A DNA stretch of 34,263 nt from Bacteroidales bacterium (GTDB lineage: Bacteria > Bacteroidota > Bacteroidia > Bacteroidales > UBA1715). Both the position numbers and the translations under genes were made by a program. Under the pieces are notes generated by a model. The model had not been told where the DNA came from, did not search any database, and worked only from the letters and a program-made list of their open reading frames with translations. The DNA lies in the NCBI GenBank assembly GCA_017618935.1, contig JAFZTG010000239.1:1-34263 (forward strand), in the 5' to 3' direction. Numbering within the stretch: the stretch's first letter is position 1; the number at the start of each line of letters is the position of its first letter. Below, one piece after another: positions 1 to 6,991 of this stretch.

Positions 1-11
1 CGGAGAATTGT

Positions 12-56
12 TGTAGGGCTGTCACATTGTGGCTGCCGTGATACGACAGCCCTACA
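12..56. repeat. Intergenic hairpin (12-bp perfect inverted repeat), REP-like
   Basis: The arms TGTAGGGCTGTC (12-23) and GACAGCCCTACA (45-56) are perfect inverted copies separated by 21 nt. The element lies 4 nt beyond the stop codon of the RhuM-like remnant. It lacks a following T-run on either strand, so a repetitive palindromic element is a better description than an intrinsic terminator. It shares the TGTAG...CTACA ends, and an internal CCGTGAT, with the palindrome region at 10808-10864. Confidence 0.6.
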
Positions 57-60
57 TTAA

Positions 61-792
61 TCACGAAATTCTTCTAATAATATCTTCCGCCTGGATTTCA
101 TTCATTCTCATAATCGCAAACCATTGTTTCCCCAAATCTTTGAGTGAGGCACCAACGTGATATACGTCATCGTCCAAAATCAGGAATCGGTCGTGAGATT
201 TTTTGTACCGCAAGACAGTAATTGGTTGGTATTGTGCGTTGTGGCGGTCAATGTCGAGTTGCAGCTGTTCGCCAATGCTGTGGGTGTAAATGGTTGCCGT
301 CACGCCGTTGTTTCTTTTCTCAAGCATAAGCAGCGTACTTTCGTCAATGTAGTTGTCAATCAGCACAATGCGGCGTTTTGCTGATTTTATCAGCCGGCAG
401 ACAAGTTCGTATGCATCGAAGATTTGCCCGTCGAAAAAAATGCCTTCCACTGGTGGCAACGCGGTACGGACAAAGAAGTCAATTTTGTTTTCTGTCTGCG
501 TAACACGCTGTTCCAGTCGTTCTATTCGTTGATTTACGGAATATCCCTTGAGCAAATAGTCTTTCAAAACTTGGTTTGCCCATTGACGGAATTTTGTTGC
601 ATTCCGAGAACTTACTCTATAACCAACAGATAAGATGGCATCCAAATTATAATGCAGAATATTCCGCTTTACCATACGTGAACCTTCTGAACGAACTACC
701 GAGAAAATCTCGGTAGTTGATTTTTGATCCAGCTCATCTTCCTCAAAAATGTTTTTCAAGTGCAATCCCACGTTGTCAACAGAACAACCAAC
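61..792 (-). pseudogene. 5'-truncated RhuM family / PLD-like protein remnant
   Basis: The open frame resembles the C-terminal three quarters of Bacteroidota RhuM-family proteins, often annotated as virulence proteins or DNA-binding proteins of unknown function. Recognisable pieces are HLKNIFEEDELDQ, HYNLDAILSVGYRVSSRNA and FRQWANQVLKDYLLKGYSVN near the start. The C-terminal part has HDRFLILDDDVYHVGASLKDLGKQW, which resembles a phospholipase-D-like HxK/Rx4D motif. Full-length relatives begin with about 50-60 more residues (the KilA/RhuM-type N-terminal part). Here the frame is closed upstream by the TAA at 793-795, which is also the stop codon of the HAD gene. The only nearby start is a GTG at 771. 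A 5' deletion is therefore more likely than an intact gene. A short functional protein from the GTG cannot be excluded. Confidence 0.72.
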
Positions 793-1650
793 TTATTCCA
801 ATTTCCCCTGATTCTGTTTTTCCAGCTGTTTGAAATCGAAATTCGACTTAATCTGCGAAAGTATCGCATTCACAATCTTATGAATTTCACCACCTTTCGT
901 ATAATCGGCAGCACAAGCAAAGTTTACGCGATTTTCGTGAATGAGTTTTTTCGCCAATTCTTTCTTCCCCTCAACCTGAGGATTGTAAATTGCTATTGAA
1001 TTTCCGCCGTATTGTTTCACCATCCGCATACAGGGGATATCGGTTTCCCCGTCGCCGAAGTATATCATGTGCTTAAATGGAATCGGACGTTCTTCCTCTG
1101 GTTTATATTCGTTCACTCTACTATTTTCGCTTATGTTTGAAATACCCTTATTTATCATAAACAAAAATTGTGTTTTCGTGGTAAAATCCACCGCAACGGC
1201 TGGCCATTCGGCAATTTCATCAACATTATACATAAACGAACAGGCATAAATCTGCTTAAATTTCGAAGCTATCTTCGTCCCTTCTATCATTTCCTTCAAT
1301 CCCGATGAATTGATATAATGCTCAACAATGACATTGTATTTTTGAGCCAACAACTCTATCTCGTCAAACCACGCTTCCACCCCTGGATAAAGCTCCACGC
1401 TTTTCCCGTAATTCACAAATGCCTGACGACGGATACTCCTACCAGCAGCACGCGATTTGTCAATCATCAGTTTCATGTAACACAAAATGTTGCTCGCATT
1501 GTGCTTTACGACCAAATCGTCGGCCTCTTTCCAAAAAACATCTTTGTCGTTGATTCCTATCTCTTTCAAAAAATCAAACTCCTGCATATTCCGAGGCGAC
1601 AAGGTTCCGTCGAAGTCATATATTAACGCTACCGTAGGTTTTGTTGTCAT
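793..1650 (-). CDS. HAD superfamily phosphatase
   Basis: The 285-residue protein has the haloacid dehalogenase motifs in order: motif I DFDGT (nucleophile Asp12, acid/base Asp14), motif II around NSSG (Ser115-116), motif III Lys at about 159 (TTKTQ) and motif IV GDGETD (199-204) for Mg2+ binding. The large insert between motifs I and II suggests a C1-type cap. There is no signal peptide, so it should be cytoplasmic. The family hydrolyses phosphomonoesters; the substrate cannot be told from the sequence. A promoter-like TATTTTTG lies 17 nt upstream of the ATG. Its stop codon also closes the frame of the truncated RhuM remnant, so the tail (about the last 15 residues, rich in K and Q) may have been altered at that junction. 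Confidence 0.85.
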   Translation of the reverse strand: MTTKPTVALIYDFDGTLSPRNMQEFDFLKEIGINDKDVFWKEADDLVVKHNASNILCYMKLMIDKSRAAGRSIRRQAFVNYGKSVELYPGVEAWFDEIELLAQKYNVIVEHYINSSGLKEMIEGTKIASKFKQIYACSFMYNVDEIAEWPAVAVDFTTKTQFLFMINKGISNISENSRVNEYKPEEERPIPFKHMIYFGDGETDIPCMRMVKQYGGNSIAIYNPQVEGKKELAKKLIHENRVNFACAADYTKGGEIHKIVNAILSQIKSNFDFKQLEKQNQGKLE

Positions 1651-1666
1651 ATCAAATTCTTTGTTT

Positions 1667-1674
1667 CAAAAATA
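1667..1674 (-). promoter_or_regulatory. -7 box of HAD phosphatase promoter (TATTTTTG)
   Basis: On the minus strand this reads TATTTTTG, an exact match to the Bacteroidota TAnnTTTG -7 element. A CTTG lies 19 nt further upstream (1694-1697), near the usual position of the -33 TTTG. The predicted leader is about 10 nt. Confidence 0.5.
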
Positions 1675-1724
1675 CGGTAATTCATTGAGAAATCAAGTTT
1701 TTTATACGAAATCTGATTATAACA

Positions 1725-2426
1725 CTAATTTGCCAGCGCAACGCTTGCAAAACTAATGGATTTCACGTTTGAGTTTTGTAGAATCATTTCGGCACACGAG
1801 ATGCAGGTGGCACCTGTTGTTATTACATCGTCAAGAATAAGTATGTGTTTGTTTTCAAATGCTTTATCGTTAATTACTTCAAATATTCCTTGAACATTCT
1901 CAGCTCGCTCTTCTTTGTTTTTTCGAGTTTGTGTATTGGTATAAATCTTTCGAATTATTGCATCGGCAATGATAGGCGTTTTCGTAATGTTTGAAATGCC
2001 TTCGGCTATTTTCTGACTTTGATTGTAACCTCGTTTTCGCTGTCGTTTGGGATGTAGCGGAATAGGCACTATTGCGTCAATGTCGTCGAGAAATCCCGAT
2101 TCCTGCAGTTTTACGCCGAACATTTCTCCCAACAATATTCCAATATCATCGCGACCTTGATATTTCAGTTTATGAATGAGATGCGCGTAATTGGTGTGCT
2201 TCTGATAATTGAAAAATGCTGTAGCTCTTTCAAACTGCACTTGTCCGGCAAACATTTTTTCCACCGGATTACGTTCCTTATTGTGTAGATAAATCTGAGG
2301 GATGTCCAGAAGACAATCCGTACAAAGCAGATGTTCACCATATCGGAGGGCATTGCCGCAAACTTCGCACGTTTCGGGAAAGAATAGTTGAAGGAGCTCC
2401 CGAAGACGTTCTACAATGAAAGACAC
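1725..2426 (-). CDS. comF: ComF family phosphoribosyltransferase-like protein
   Basis: The 233-residue protein has the ComF layout. An N-terminal zinc-ribbon-like segment carries CxxC pairs (Cys20/Cys23 and Cys35/Cys38). A phosphoribosyltransferase domain follows, with PIPLHPKRQRKRGYNQS and the PRPP-binding motif DDVITTGAT (199-207). ComF is needed for DNA uptake in naturally competent bacteria; its enzymatic activity, if any, is not settled. The start is a GTG that shares one base with the TAG stop of ribE (TAGTG), so the two are probably translationally coupled. No ATG lies between this GTG and the zinc motif, which supports the GTG. Confidence 0.9.
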   Translation of the reverse strand: MSFIVERLRELLQLFFPETCEVCGNALRYGEHLLCTDCLLDIPQIYLHNKERNPVEKMFAGQVQFERATAFFNYQKHTNYAHLIHKLKYQGRDDIGILLGEMFGVKLQESGFLDDIDAIVPIPLHPKRQRKRGYNQSQKIAEGISNITKTPIIADAIIRKIYTNTQTRKNKEERAENVQGIFEVINDKAFENKHILILDDVITTGATCISCAEMILQNSNVKSISFASVALAN

Positions 2427-3028
2427 TATTTAATCGTTCCTTGCAGTTCCAAGTAGCGAGCAATGTATTTGCCTATGATGTCGAATTCCAAATTTACACG
2501 AGTGCCAACCTTGAAATTATGGAAGTTGGTGTTTTCAAACGTGTAAGGAATGATAGCCACCTGGAACGAATTCTTTTGTGAATTGACCACGGTCAAACTA
2601 ACGCCATTGACTGTAACAGAGCCCTTTTCGACGGTTATATAATCCTTTTGTGCAGGGTCATATTCAAACGTGAAATACCAACTGCCGTCGGCTTCGTCGA
2701 TTTTTGTACAAACTGCTGTCTGGTCAACGTGACCTTGTACGATGTGACCGTCCAGTCGGCCGTTCATATTCATACTACGTTCCACGTTCACCTCATCGCC
2801 CACGGTCAAATCTCCCAAGTTCGATTTTATGAGCGTTTCTTGCATTGCAGTCACCGTGTACGTCGTGTCGGTTTTCTTCACAACCGTCAGGCACACGCCG
2901 TTGTGAGCAATGCTCTGGTCGATTGAAAGTTCTTTCACAAAACTGCACGAAAGAGTAAAATGGATGTTTGTCTGGTCTTTTTCAATGCCAACTACCTTGG
3001 CACATTCTTCAACTATTCCTGAGAACAT
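2426..3028 (-). CDS. ribE: Riboflavin synthase, alpha subunit
   Basis: The protein is 200 residues and begins MFSGIVEE, the signature of riboflavin synthase. It is made of two similar lumazine-binding halves (about 1-97 and 98-195); both contain the V-x-G-V-(C/S)-L-T-V strand (HNGVCLTVV and VNGVSLTVV). The enzyme dismutates two 6,7-dimethyl-8-ribityllumazine molecules to riboflavin and a pyrimidinedione in the cytoplasm. Length is normal for the family. It overlaps comF by one base; no other riboflavin gene is in the window. An exact TAnnTTTG element sits 23 nt upstream. No FMN riboswitch is visible in the short leader. Confidence 0.95.
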   Translation of the reverse strand: MFSGIVEECAKVVGIEKDQTNIHFTLSCSFVKELSIDQSIAHNGVCLTVVKKTDTTYTVTAMQETLIKSNLGDLTVGDEVNVERSMNMNGRLDGHIVQGHVDQTAVCTKIDEADGSWYFTFEYDPAQKDYITVEKGSVTVNGVSLTVVNSQKNSFQVAIIPYTFENTNFHNFKVGTRVNLEFDIIGKYIARYLELQGTIK

Positions 3029-3050
3029 ATTTATATGGTTTTATGTGCAG

Positions 3051-3058
3051 CAAAAGTA
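3051..3058 (-). promoter_or_regulatory. -7 box of ribE-comF promoter (TACTTTTG)
   Basis: On the minus strand this reads TACTTTTG, an exact TAnnTTTG match, 23 nt before the ribE ATG. No clear TTTG is seen at the -33 position; that region is AT-rich repeat sequence. Confidence 0.5.
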
Positions 3059-3072
3059 CGATATTTTGGGAA

Positions 3073-3139
3073 TTAAGAATTAAAAAATAAGAATTAAAAT
3101 TTAAAGGGCAACATTCAACTCCCCTGTCTTAATTCTTAA
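3073..3139. repeat. AT-rich inverted repeat between ribE and TPR gene
   Basis: TTAAGAATTAA (3073-3083) and TTAATTCTTAA (3129-3139) are perfect inverted copies, and a further AAGAATTAAAA lies between them. This is the low-complexity 'TTAATTCTTAA' filler often seen between Bacteroidales genes. It lies downstream of the TPR gene and upstream of the ribE -7 box, so it could act as a weak transcription barrier. It is not a GC-rich terminator. Confidence 0.5.
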
Positions 3140-3158
3140 CTCTTCACTTTTAATTATC

Positions 3159-3875
3159 TTAGTGTTTCCACCTATGAATCGCTTCGTAATCGGGACGGAT
3201 TTTTAGGATTTTGTCGTACACCTGATTGGCTTTGTCGAATTTTTTCCCGTCTTCGTAACTTTTTGCGAGAAACAGTAATGTGTTGAGGTAGTACCAGTTA
3301 CACGACAAATTCTTCTCCTTCTTTTCCATAAGAGCAATAGCTTTCTGAAACGAGGAAACGGCATCATCGAAATCCCCACCGATAAAAAGAGCATAACAAT
3401 ACAGCAGGTTGCCATATTCAGCCCAACTATACGGAGAATCTTTTGCTTCGTCAATAGCCGTCTTTGCGGCAGAAAAACTCATTGGCAGACGATAAACCGC
3501 CGTAAGGGGATTGTTGAGTGCGGAATAGGCATAATATGGTGATTTCAAGGCAAGTACTTTTTTAGAATACGTTTCATTCTTTTCAAGTTCTTCAATGTCT
3601 TTTCCTAACGCATCTAACTGAATGTCAATTTGTTTCGACGATTTGTCATTAAAAAGCAGATACGCAATATAAAGATGTCGCACCATCGCACGTTTGAACT
3701 GTACGTCGGCAGACTTTGTCTTCTCATATTCCGAACTCAATTCGTCAATAAAAACGTTCCACTCCTTCATGTTCTGATTGATGAACGATTTTGTAAGACG
3801 GCAGTCAATGTCGGATTGTGCAAGGACACAAATCGCGACAAGGGTAAAAAATATGGTAGAAACTATTTTTTTCAT
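3159..3875 (-). CDS. Exported TPR-containing protein, function unknown
   Basis: The 238-residue protein starts with a clear signal peptide (MKKIVSTIFFTLVAICVLAQ), so it is probably periplasmic. The C-terminal half (about 150-235) contains at least two tetratricopeptide-like helix pairs: AEYGNLLYCYALFIGGDFDDAVSSFQ and the segment ending in DKANQVYDKILKIRPDY. The middle is helical and Lys/Glu-rich. No enzyme motif is visible; a scaffolding or protein-binding role is an inference from the TPRs. The start is fixed by the signal peptide and lies only 4 nt after the discriminator base of the tRNA-Arg on the same strand. Ribosome binding would therefore have to use tRNA sequence, or follow tRNA processing. 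Confidence 0.75.
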   Translation of the reverse strand: MKKIVSTIFFTLVAICVLAQSDIDCRLTKSFINQNMKEWNVFIDELSSEYEKTKSADVQFKRAMVRHLYIAYLLFNDKSSKQIDIQLDALGKDIEELEKNETYSKKVLALKSPYYAYSALNNPLTAVYRLPMSFSAAKTAIDEAKDSPYSWAEYGNLLYCYALFIGGDFDDAVSSFQKAIALMEKKEKNLSCNWYYLNTLLFLAKSYEDGKKFDKANQVYDKILKIRPDYEAIHRWKH

Positions 3876-3879
3876 TGTG

Positions 3880-3951
3880 TAGCCACGCTGGGAATCGAAC
3901 CCAAATCAATTGTTTAGGAAACAACTATTCTATCCATTGAACTACGAGGCC
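3880..3951 (-). tRNA. tRNA-Arg(CCT)
   Basis: The minus strand folds as a cloverleaf. The acceptor arms are GGCCTCG and CGTGGCT, the D-stem GTTC/GAAT, the anticodon stem GTTGT/ACAAT around loop TTCCTAA (anticodon CCT, reading AGG), and the T-arm TTGGG-TTCGATT-CCCAG, with discriminator A73. CCA is not encoded (the next bases are CACA). Position 5/68 is a U-U mismatch, and 1/72 and 49/65 are G-U pairs, a slightly weakened acceptor. The gene lies 5 nt after the siaC-like stop codon and 4 nt before the TPR gene ATG, all on one strand, so it is probably cut out of a polycistronic transcript. Confidence 0.92.
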
Positions 3952-3956
3952 AAGAG

Positions 3957-4331
3957 TTATTCTTCTTCTCGAACTTCAAATTCAAGATTTAATAATTTGG
4001 AAAACCTCATCCCCGATGAAGCCATATCGACGTCGTCTTTTTTACATTTCCAAATTACCTGAACGAATACTTTTTCGTTTATTTTTTCCAATAACAAAAA
4101 TATTTTAGCAATCTGTTTTGCCGAAGACGTATTGAAATATTCCATAAAGAAAACAAAATCCATGTCGTTTTCAACAACTTCGGTGTATTGCTGAAGCCAT
4201 TCAAACACAGGAGTGTAAAAAGCAACGGAATCCTCTGGCAACGAGCGTCCGGAAACAGAAAACTCATTGTTTTCGGGATCAAGAACAATTCTTGGTGTAT
4301 CTTCGGTTTCTTCTATACGTAGAGCTTCCAT
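3957..4331 (-). CDS. siaC: SiaC family regulatory phosphoprotein (DUF1987)
   Basis: The 124-residue protein matches SiaC/DUF1987 over its whole length: TPRIVLDPENNEFSVSGRSLPED, FYTPVFEWLQQY and EYFNTSSAKQI. In Pseudomonas aeruginosa, SiaC is phosphorylated by the SiaB kinase on a threonine at position 68, and the unphosphorylated form activates the diguanylate cyclase SiaD. Here the Thr of the YFNTSS motif is also residue 68 counting from this ATG, which makes it the likely phosphosite (inference from the family). It begins 1 nt after the stop of the SiaB-like gene, so the pair is surely co-transcribed. No SiaD (GGDEF) or SiaA phosphatase is in the window, so the output partner is unknown. 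Confidence 0.88.
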   Translation of the reverse strand: MEALRIEETEDTPRIVLDPENNEFSVSGRSLPEDSVAFYTPVFEWLQQYTEVVENDMDFVFFMEYFNTSSAKQIAKIFLLLEKINEKVFVQVIWKCKKDDVDMASSGMRFSKLLNLEFEVREEE

Positions 4332-4332
4332 A

Positions 4333-5451
4333 TTAAATAGTCACTTGCATTAGCAGGAATGACAACGTATCATTCACTGATGTTATTTCATATTGTATTT
4401 TATGACAACTCTTGATTCTCAAGTCAATAAATCCCAATCCTGCTTCTTTGCTGTTATCTACGTCAAAATTGAGCAAACATTTGGTATAATAATCCTCAAG
4501 CTCTTTTGCTTCGAGTGAATTTAAGAATTCTATTTTTTCTTTTATTTTGTTCACTGTTGTTGTATGAACGTAGTTTCCAGCACTTAGAATAAAGTCATCG
4601 CCATTCTGCGAAAGGAAAAAGAGCACAGGATTTCCTCCCTCTTTTTCAACGTCAAGTTTTGCTCCATGTTTCACAACATTTTGCAACATTTCGACCATCG
4701 CGTTGTACATTTTCTTTTTACGTTCCAAACAACCAAACGCTTGTTCGTTAATCAGCGAAAGAATATCCATCAAGCTTTTCTGATTCAACCCTCCGTTGAA
4801 AATCAACATGATATTTTTTTGAAGGATGAATTTATGAAGAGCCACAACATCTTGAATATCAATAAAATCTATTGAAACCTCGTCCAGCTGTTGTGAGATT
4901 GACGTGTTCATATAAAAATATGAAATTGCCTCATCAATTTTCTCAAACGAGTAAAACAGCTTATTTCCCGATTTACGAGCCATCTCAATCAAACCAAGCC
5001 CTGCACCACCTTTCGAAGATATACTTCCATCTTCAAGAACCTGCTTATAATATAGTTTCAATGCGTCCTTGTCAAGGCAGTTGACTTTTTCAAGCAATTC
5101 AGTCAAATGGGGAATCGCCTCGTTGTTGACTACATTGCCCGATGTCATCTGATAGGACTTATCCTTGTTGCAAATCACGAACATACCCGACTGATCGGCA
5201 GTCACATCTTCACGACCATCGACAAACTGATGGCGGGTAATGTTTTGCAGACATTCGACCATAATGGAGAACACGCGTTTCTTCAGTTTGGGGGACTCTC
5301 CAACCAAAGTCAGGTTGTTTTCCGTCAGTGCAATAATACTGTCGGTGATAGCCTGCGAGAAAAGGCCACGGTACACGTACACGAGGTCTTCTCGTTGAAG
5401 TCCTTCAAACAATGTTAATTCATTTATTTCTCTTTCTATTTTTTTCTCCAT
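4333..5451 (-). CDS. siaB: Tandem SiaB-like GHKL protein kinase
   Basis: The 372-residue protein contains two copies of a SiaB-type GHKL ATPase domain, each about 180 residues, the usual length of a whole SiaB. Copy 1 has an N-box MVECLQNITRH (64-74) and a G-box GGAGLGLIEMARKSG (148-162). Copy 2 has MVEMLQNVVKH (252-262) and EAGLGFIDLRIKS (337-349). Both keep the Glu and Asn expected for Mg-ATP binding. Copy 2's glycine box is shorter (KEAGLG rather than GGAGLG). SiaB phosphorylates SiaC; the gene immediately downstream is siaC, 1 nt away, supporting the assignment. No signal peptide or membrane segment. Whether both copies are active, or one is regulatory, cannot be told here. Confidence 0.85.
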   Translation of the reverse strand: MEKKIEREINELTLFEGLQREDLVYVYRGLFSQAITDSIIALTENNLTLVGESPKLKKRVFSIMVECLQNITRHQFVDGREDVTADQSGMFVICNKDKSYQMTSGNVVNNEAIPHLTELLEKVNCLDKDALKLYYKQVLEDGSISSKGGAGLGLIEMARKSGNKLFYSFEKIDEAISYFYMNTSISQQLDEVSIDFIDIQDVVALHKFILQKNIMLIFNGGLNQKSLMDILSLINEQAFGCLERKKKMYNAMVEMLQNVVKHGAKLDVEKEGGNPVLFFLSQNGDDFILSAGNYVHTTTVNKIKEKIEFLNSLEAKELEDYYTKCLLNFDVDNSKEAGLGFIDLRIKSCHKIQYEITSVNDTLSFLLMQVTI

Positions 5452-5473
5452 AAAGTCAAAATGACTAACATTG

Positions 5474-5481
5474 CGAAGATA
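5474..5481 (-). promoter_or_regulatory. -7 box of siaB-siaC-tRNA promoter (TATCTTCG)
   Basis: On the minus strand this reads TATCTTCG followed by C, one base from TAnnTTTG and the same box seen upstream of leuS and the YfhO-like gene. It lies 22 nt before the siaB ATG. The siaB-siaC-tRNA-TPR genes follow with gaps of 1, 5 and 4 nt, so this may drive all four. Confidence 0.5.
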
Positions 5482-5551
5482 GAGAATTATTATTAACTAC
5501 GCAACAGAAAAGTAGATTAAATTTTTATTTTTTTCATTGACAATAGTTTGA

Positions 5552-5559
5552 TACCTTTG
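5552..5559 (+). promoter_or_regulatory. -7 box of beta-helix lipoprotein promoter (TACCTTTG)
   Basis: TACCTTTG matches TAnnTTTG exactly, 37 nt before the ATG of the lipoprotein gene. The expected -33 position is a T-tract rather than TTTG. The divergent siaB promoter lies 70 nt away. Confidence 0.55.
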
Positions 5560-5596
5560 GGGCAAATAATTTTGGAAGAATTCCGTTATACAAGAC

Positions 5597-6991
5597 ATGA
5601 AATTTCGAATAGCGTTGGTCGGATTGGTTTTCTCGTTGTTCTTTTGGGCATCGTGCGAGCGGGAACACTATGCCTCACAGTCGTCCGATGTGCTTACTTT
5701 TTCAGCCGACACTATCAGTTTCGACACTATTTTTACTGAGAAAGGTAGCATAACGCAGTGGTTTCAAATCAAAAACGAACAGGACGGAATCATAAAAATT
5801 GACAGAATTTATCTTTCCGAAGGGAAATCATCGCAGTTTTATATCAATGTAAACGGCGTTCAGGGCCCCGAAATCAAAAATATTGACATTGCCGCCGGCG
5901 ATAGCATTATGGTCTTTGTGCAGACGAAACTCAACGCTCAAAAGGTTGATACGGCTTTGTACCACGAGGATTTCTTAGTTGTGGATTATAATTCTATTCA
6001 AAGTAAGGTGGTGTTTACCGCATGGGGACAGGACGTCATAAATTATAAAGGTACGGCATTAAATACCACGACGTTCACCGCCGACAAACCCTATGTAATT
6101 TACGACTCGTTGATTGTCAACGCTGGCGAGACTTTGACGGTGGAAAGTGGTGCAAAGATTTATATGCACTACGGCTCCAATATTATTGTGCGGGGCACAT
6201 TGAAATTGAAAGGCACAGGCGAAAAACCCATTTCCATCTCATCCGACAGATTGGAAGACACCTACCAATTGCTTCCTGGGCAATGGGGCAGCATCATTTT
6301 TGAACCGACAAGCAAGGACAACGAAATTTGTTTCACCATGATTAAAAACGGAGTGAACGGATTGGTGTTCCAGGGAGAATCCGATAATCTGATTCTGTGT
6401 GACATAAACAACACGCAAATTTCCAATATGTCGGGATATGGCGTGTATGCACAAAACGCCCACATCAACAGTTATAACTGTGTTTGGGTGAATTGTGAAT
6501 ACAATGTATTACGCATACAAGGCGGTTGGTTCAATTCCGTGCATAATACAATTTATAATGAAGGTACTCCGCAAGGTCGGAAATATTATCCGTCGGTCTA
6601 TATCACCGATGACGACACGATTCTTTCGCCAATACAGCAAGCATATTTTTTCAATTCTATCATTATTGGTACCATGACAAACGAAGTTGCCATGAATTCA
6701 AAAAATGGCGACAACTCGCTTCCGTGTCTTATCAAGAATTGCTTGCTTCGCGATACCTATACAAAATCGGATAGTGCATATTATAAAGAGAACTTTTTCT
6801 ATGATTCCGAAAAGAACCTGTTTGCAAGCCATACGACGTTTCGTCTCGACACGCTTTCGCAGGCAATGAATATCGGTAATCTGGAATATGCCAATTTACA
6901 TCCTGTTGATTTGTTGAATCATTCTCGTACCGAAGACGGGAAACCCGACGTTGGCGCAATGGAATACTACTATGAAGCGAAACAGGAATAA
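5597..6991 (+). CDS. Right-handed beta-helix lipoprotein, function unknown
   Basis: The 464-residue protein has an N-terminal lipoprotein signal (MKFRIALVGLVFSLFFWASC, lipid Cys20), so it is anchored to a membrane and possibly surface-exposed. Residues about 30-150 look like a beta-sandwich with alternating strands (FDTIF, ITQWFQIKN, KIDRIYLSEG). From about 165 on, short repeated strand-turn units (LTVESGAKIYMHYGSNIIVRGTLKLKGTGEKPI, later GYGVYAQNAHINSYNCVW) indicate a parallel beta-helix. The C-terminus HSRTEDGKPDVGAMEY is typical of such Bacteroidota lipoproteins (PDxGAxEY). The family is common but of unknown role; carbohydrate binding or cleavage is only a guess, and no catalytic residues are evident. 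Its end overlaps the next gene by 20 nt. Confidence 0.82.
   Translation: MKFRIALVGLVFSLFFWASCEREHYASQSSDVLTFSADTISFDTIFTEKGSITQWFQIKNEQDGIIKIDRIYLSEGKSSQFYINVNGVQGPEIKNIDIAAGDSIMVFVQTKLNAQKVDTALYHEDFLVVDYNSIQSKVVFTAWGQDVINYKGTALNTTTFTADKPYVIYDSLIVNAGETLTVESGAKIYMHYGSNIIVRGTLKLKGTGEKPISISSDRLEDTYQLLPGQWGSIIFEPTSKDNEICFTMIKNGVNGLVFQGESDNLILCDINNTQISNMSGYGVYAQNAHINSYNCVWVNCEYNVLRIQGGWFNSVHNTIYNEGTPQGRKYYPSVYITDDDTILSPIQQAYFFNSIIIGTMTNEVAMNSKNGDNSLPCLIKNCLLRDTYTKSDSAYYKENFFYDSEKNLFASHTTFRLDTLSQAMNIGNLEYANLHPVDLLNHSRTEDGKPDVGAMEYYYEAKQE

Noticed and set aside
12..56. The hairpin at the window start as an intrinsic terminator.
   Set aside because: There is no T-run on either side; the arms and ends fit a palindromic repeat better.
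3029..3050. FMN riboswitch in the ribE leader.
   Set aside because: The leader is about 20 nt, far too short for the RFN element.
5548..5739. Plus-strand short frame at 5548 overlapping the lipoprotein start.
   Set aside because: It covers the promoter and signal sequence in a different frame, with no independent support.
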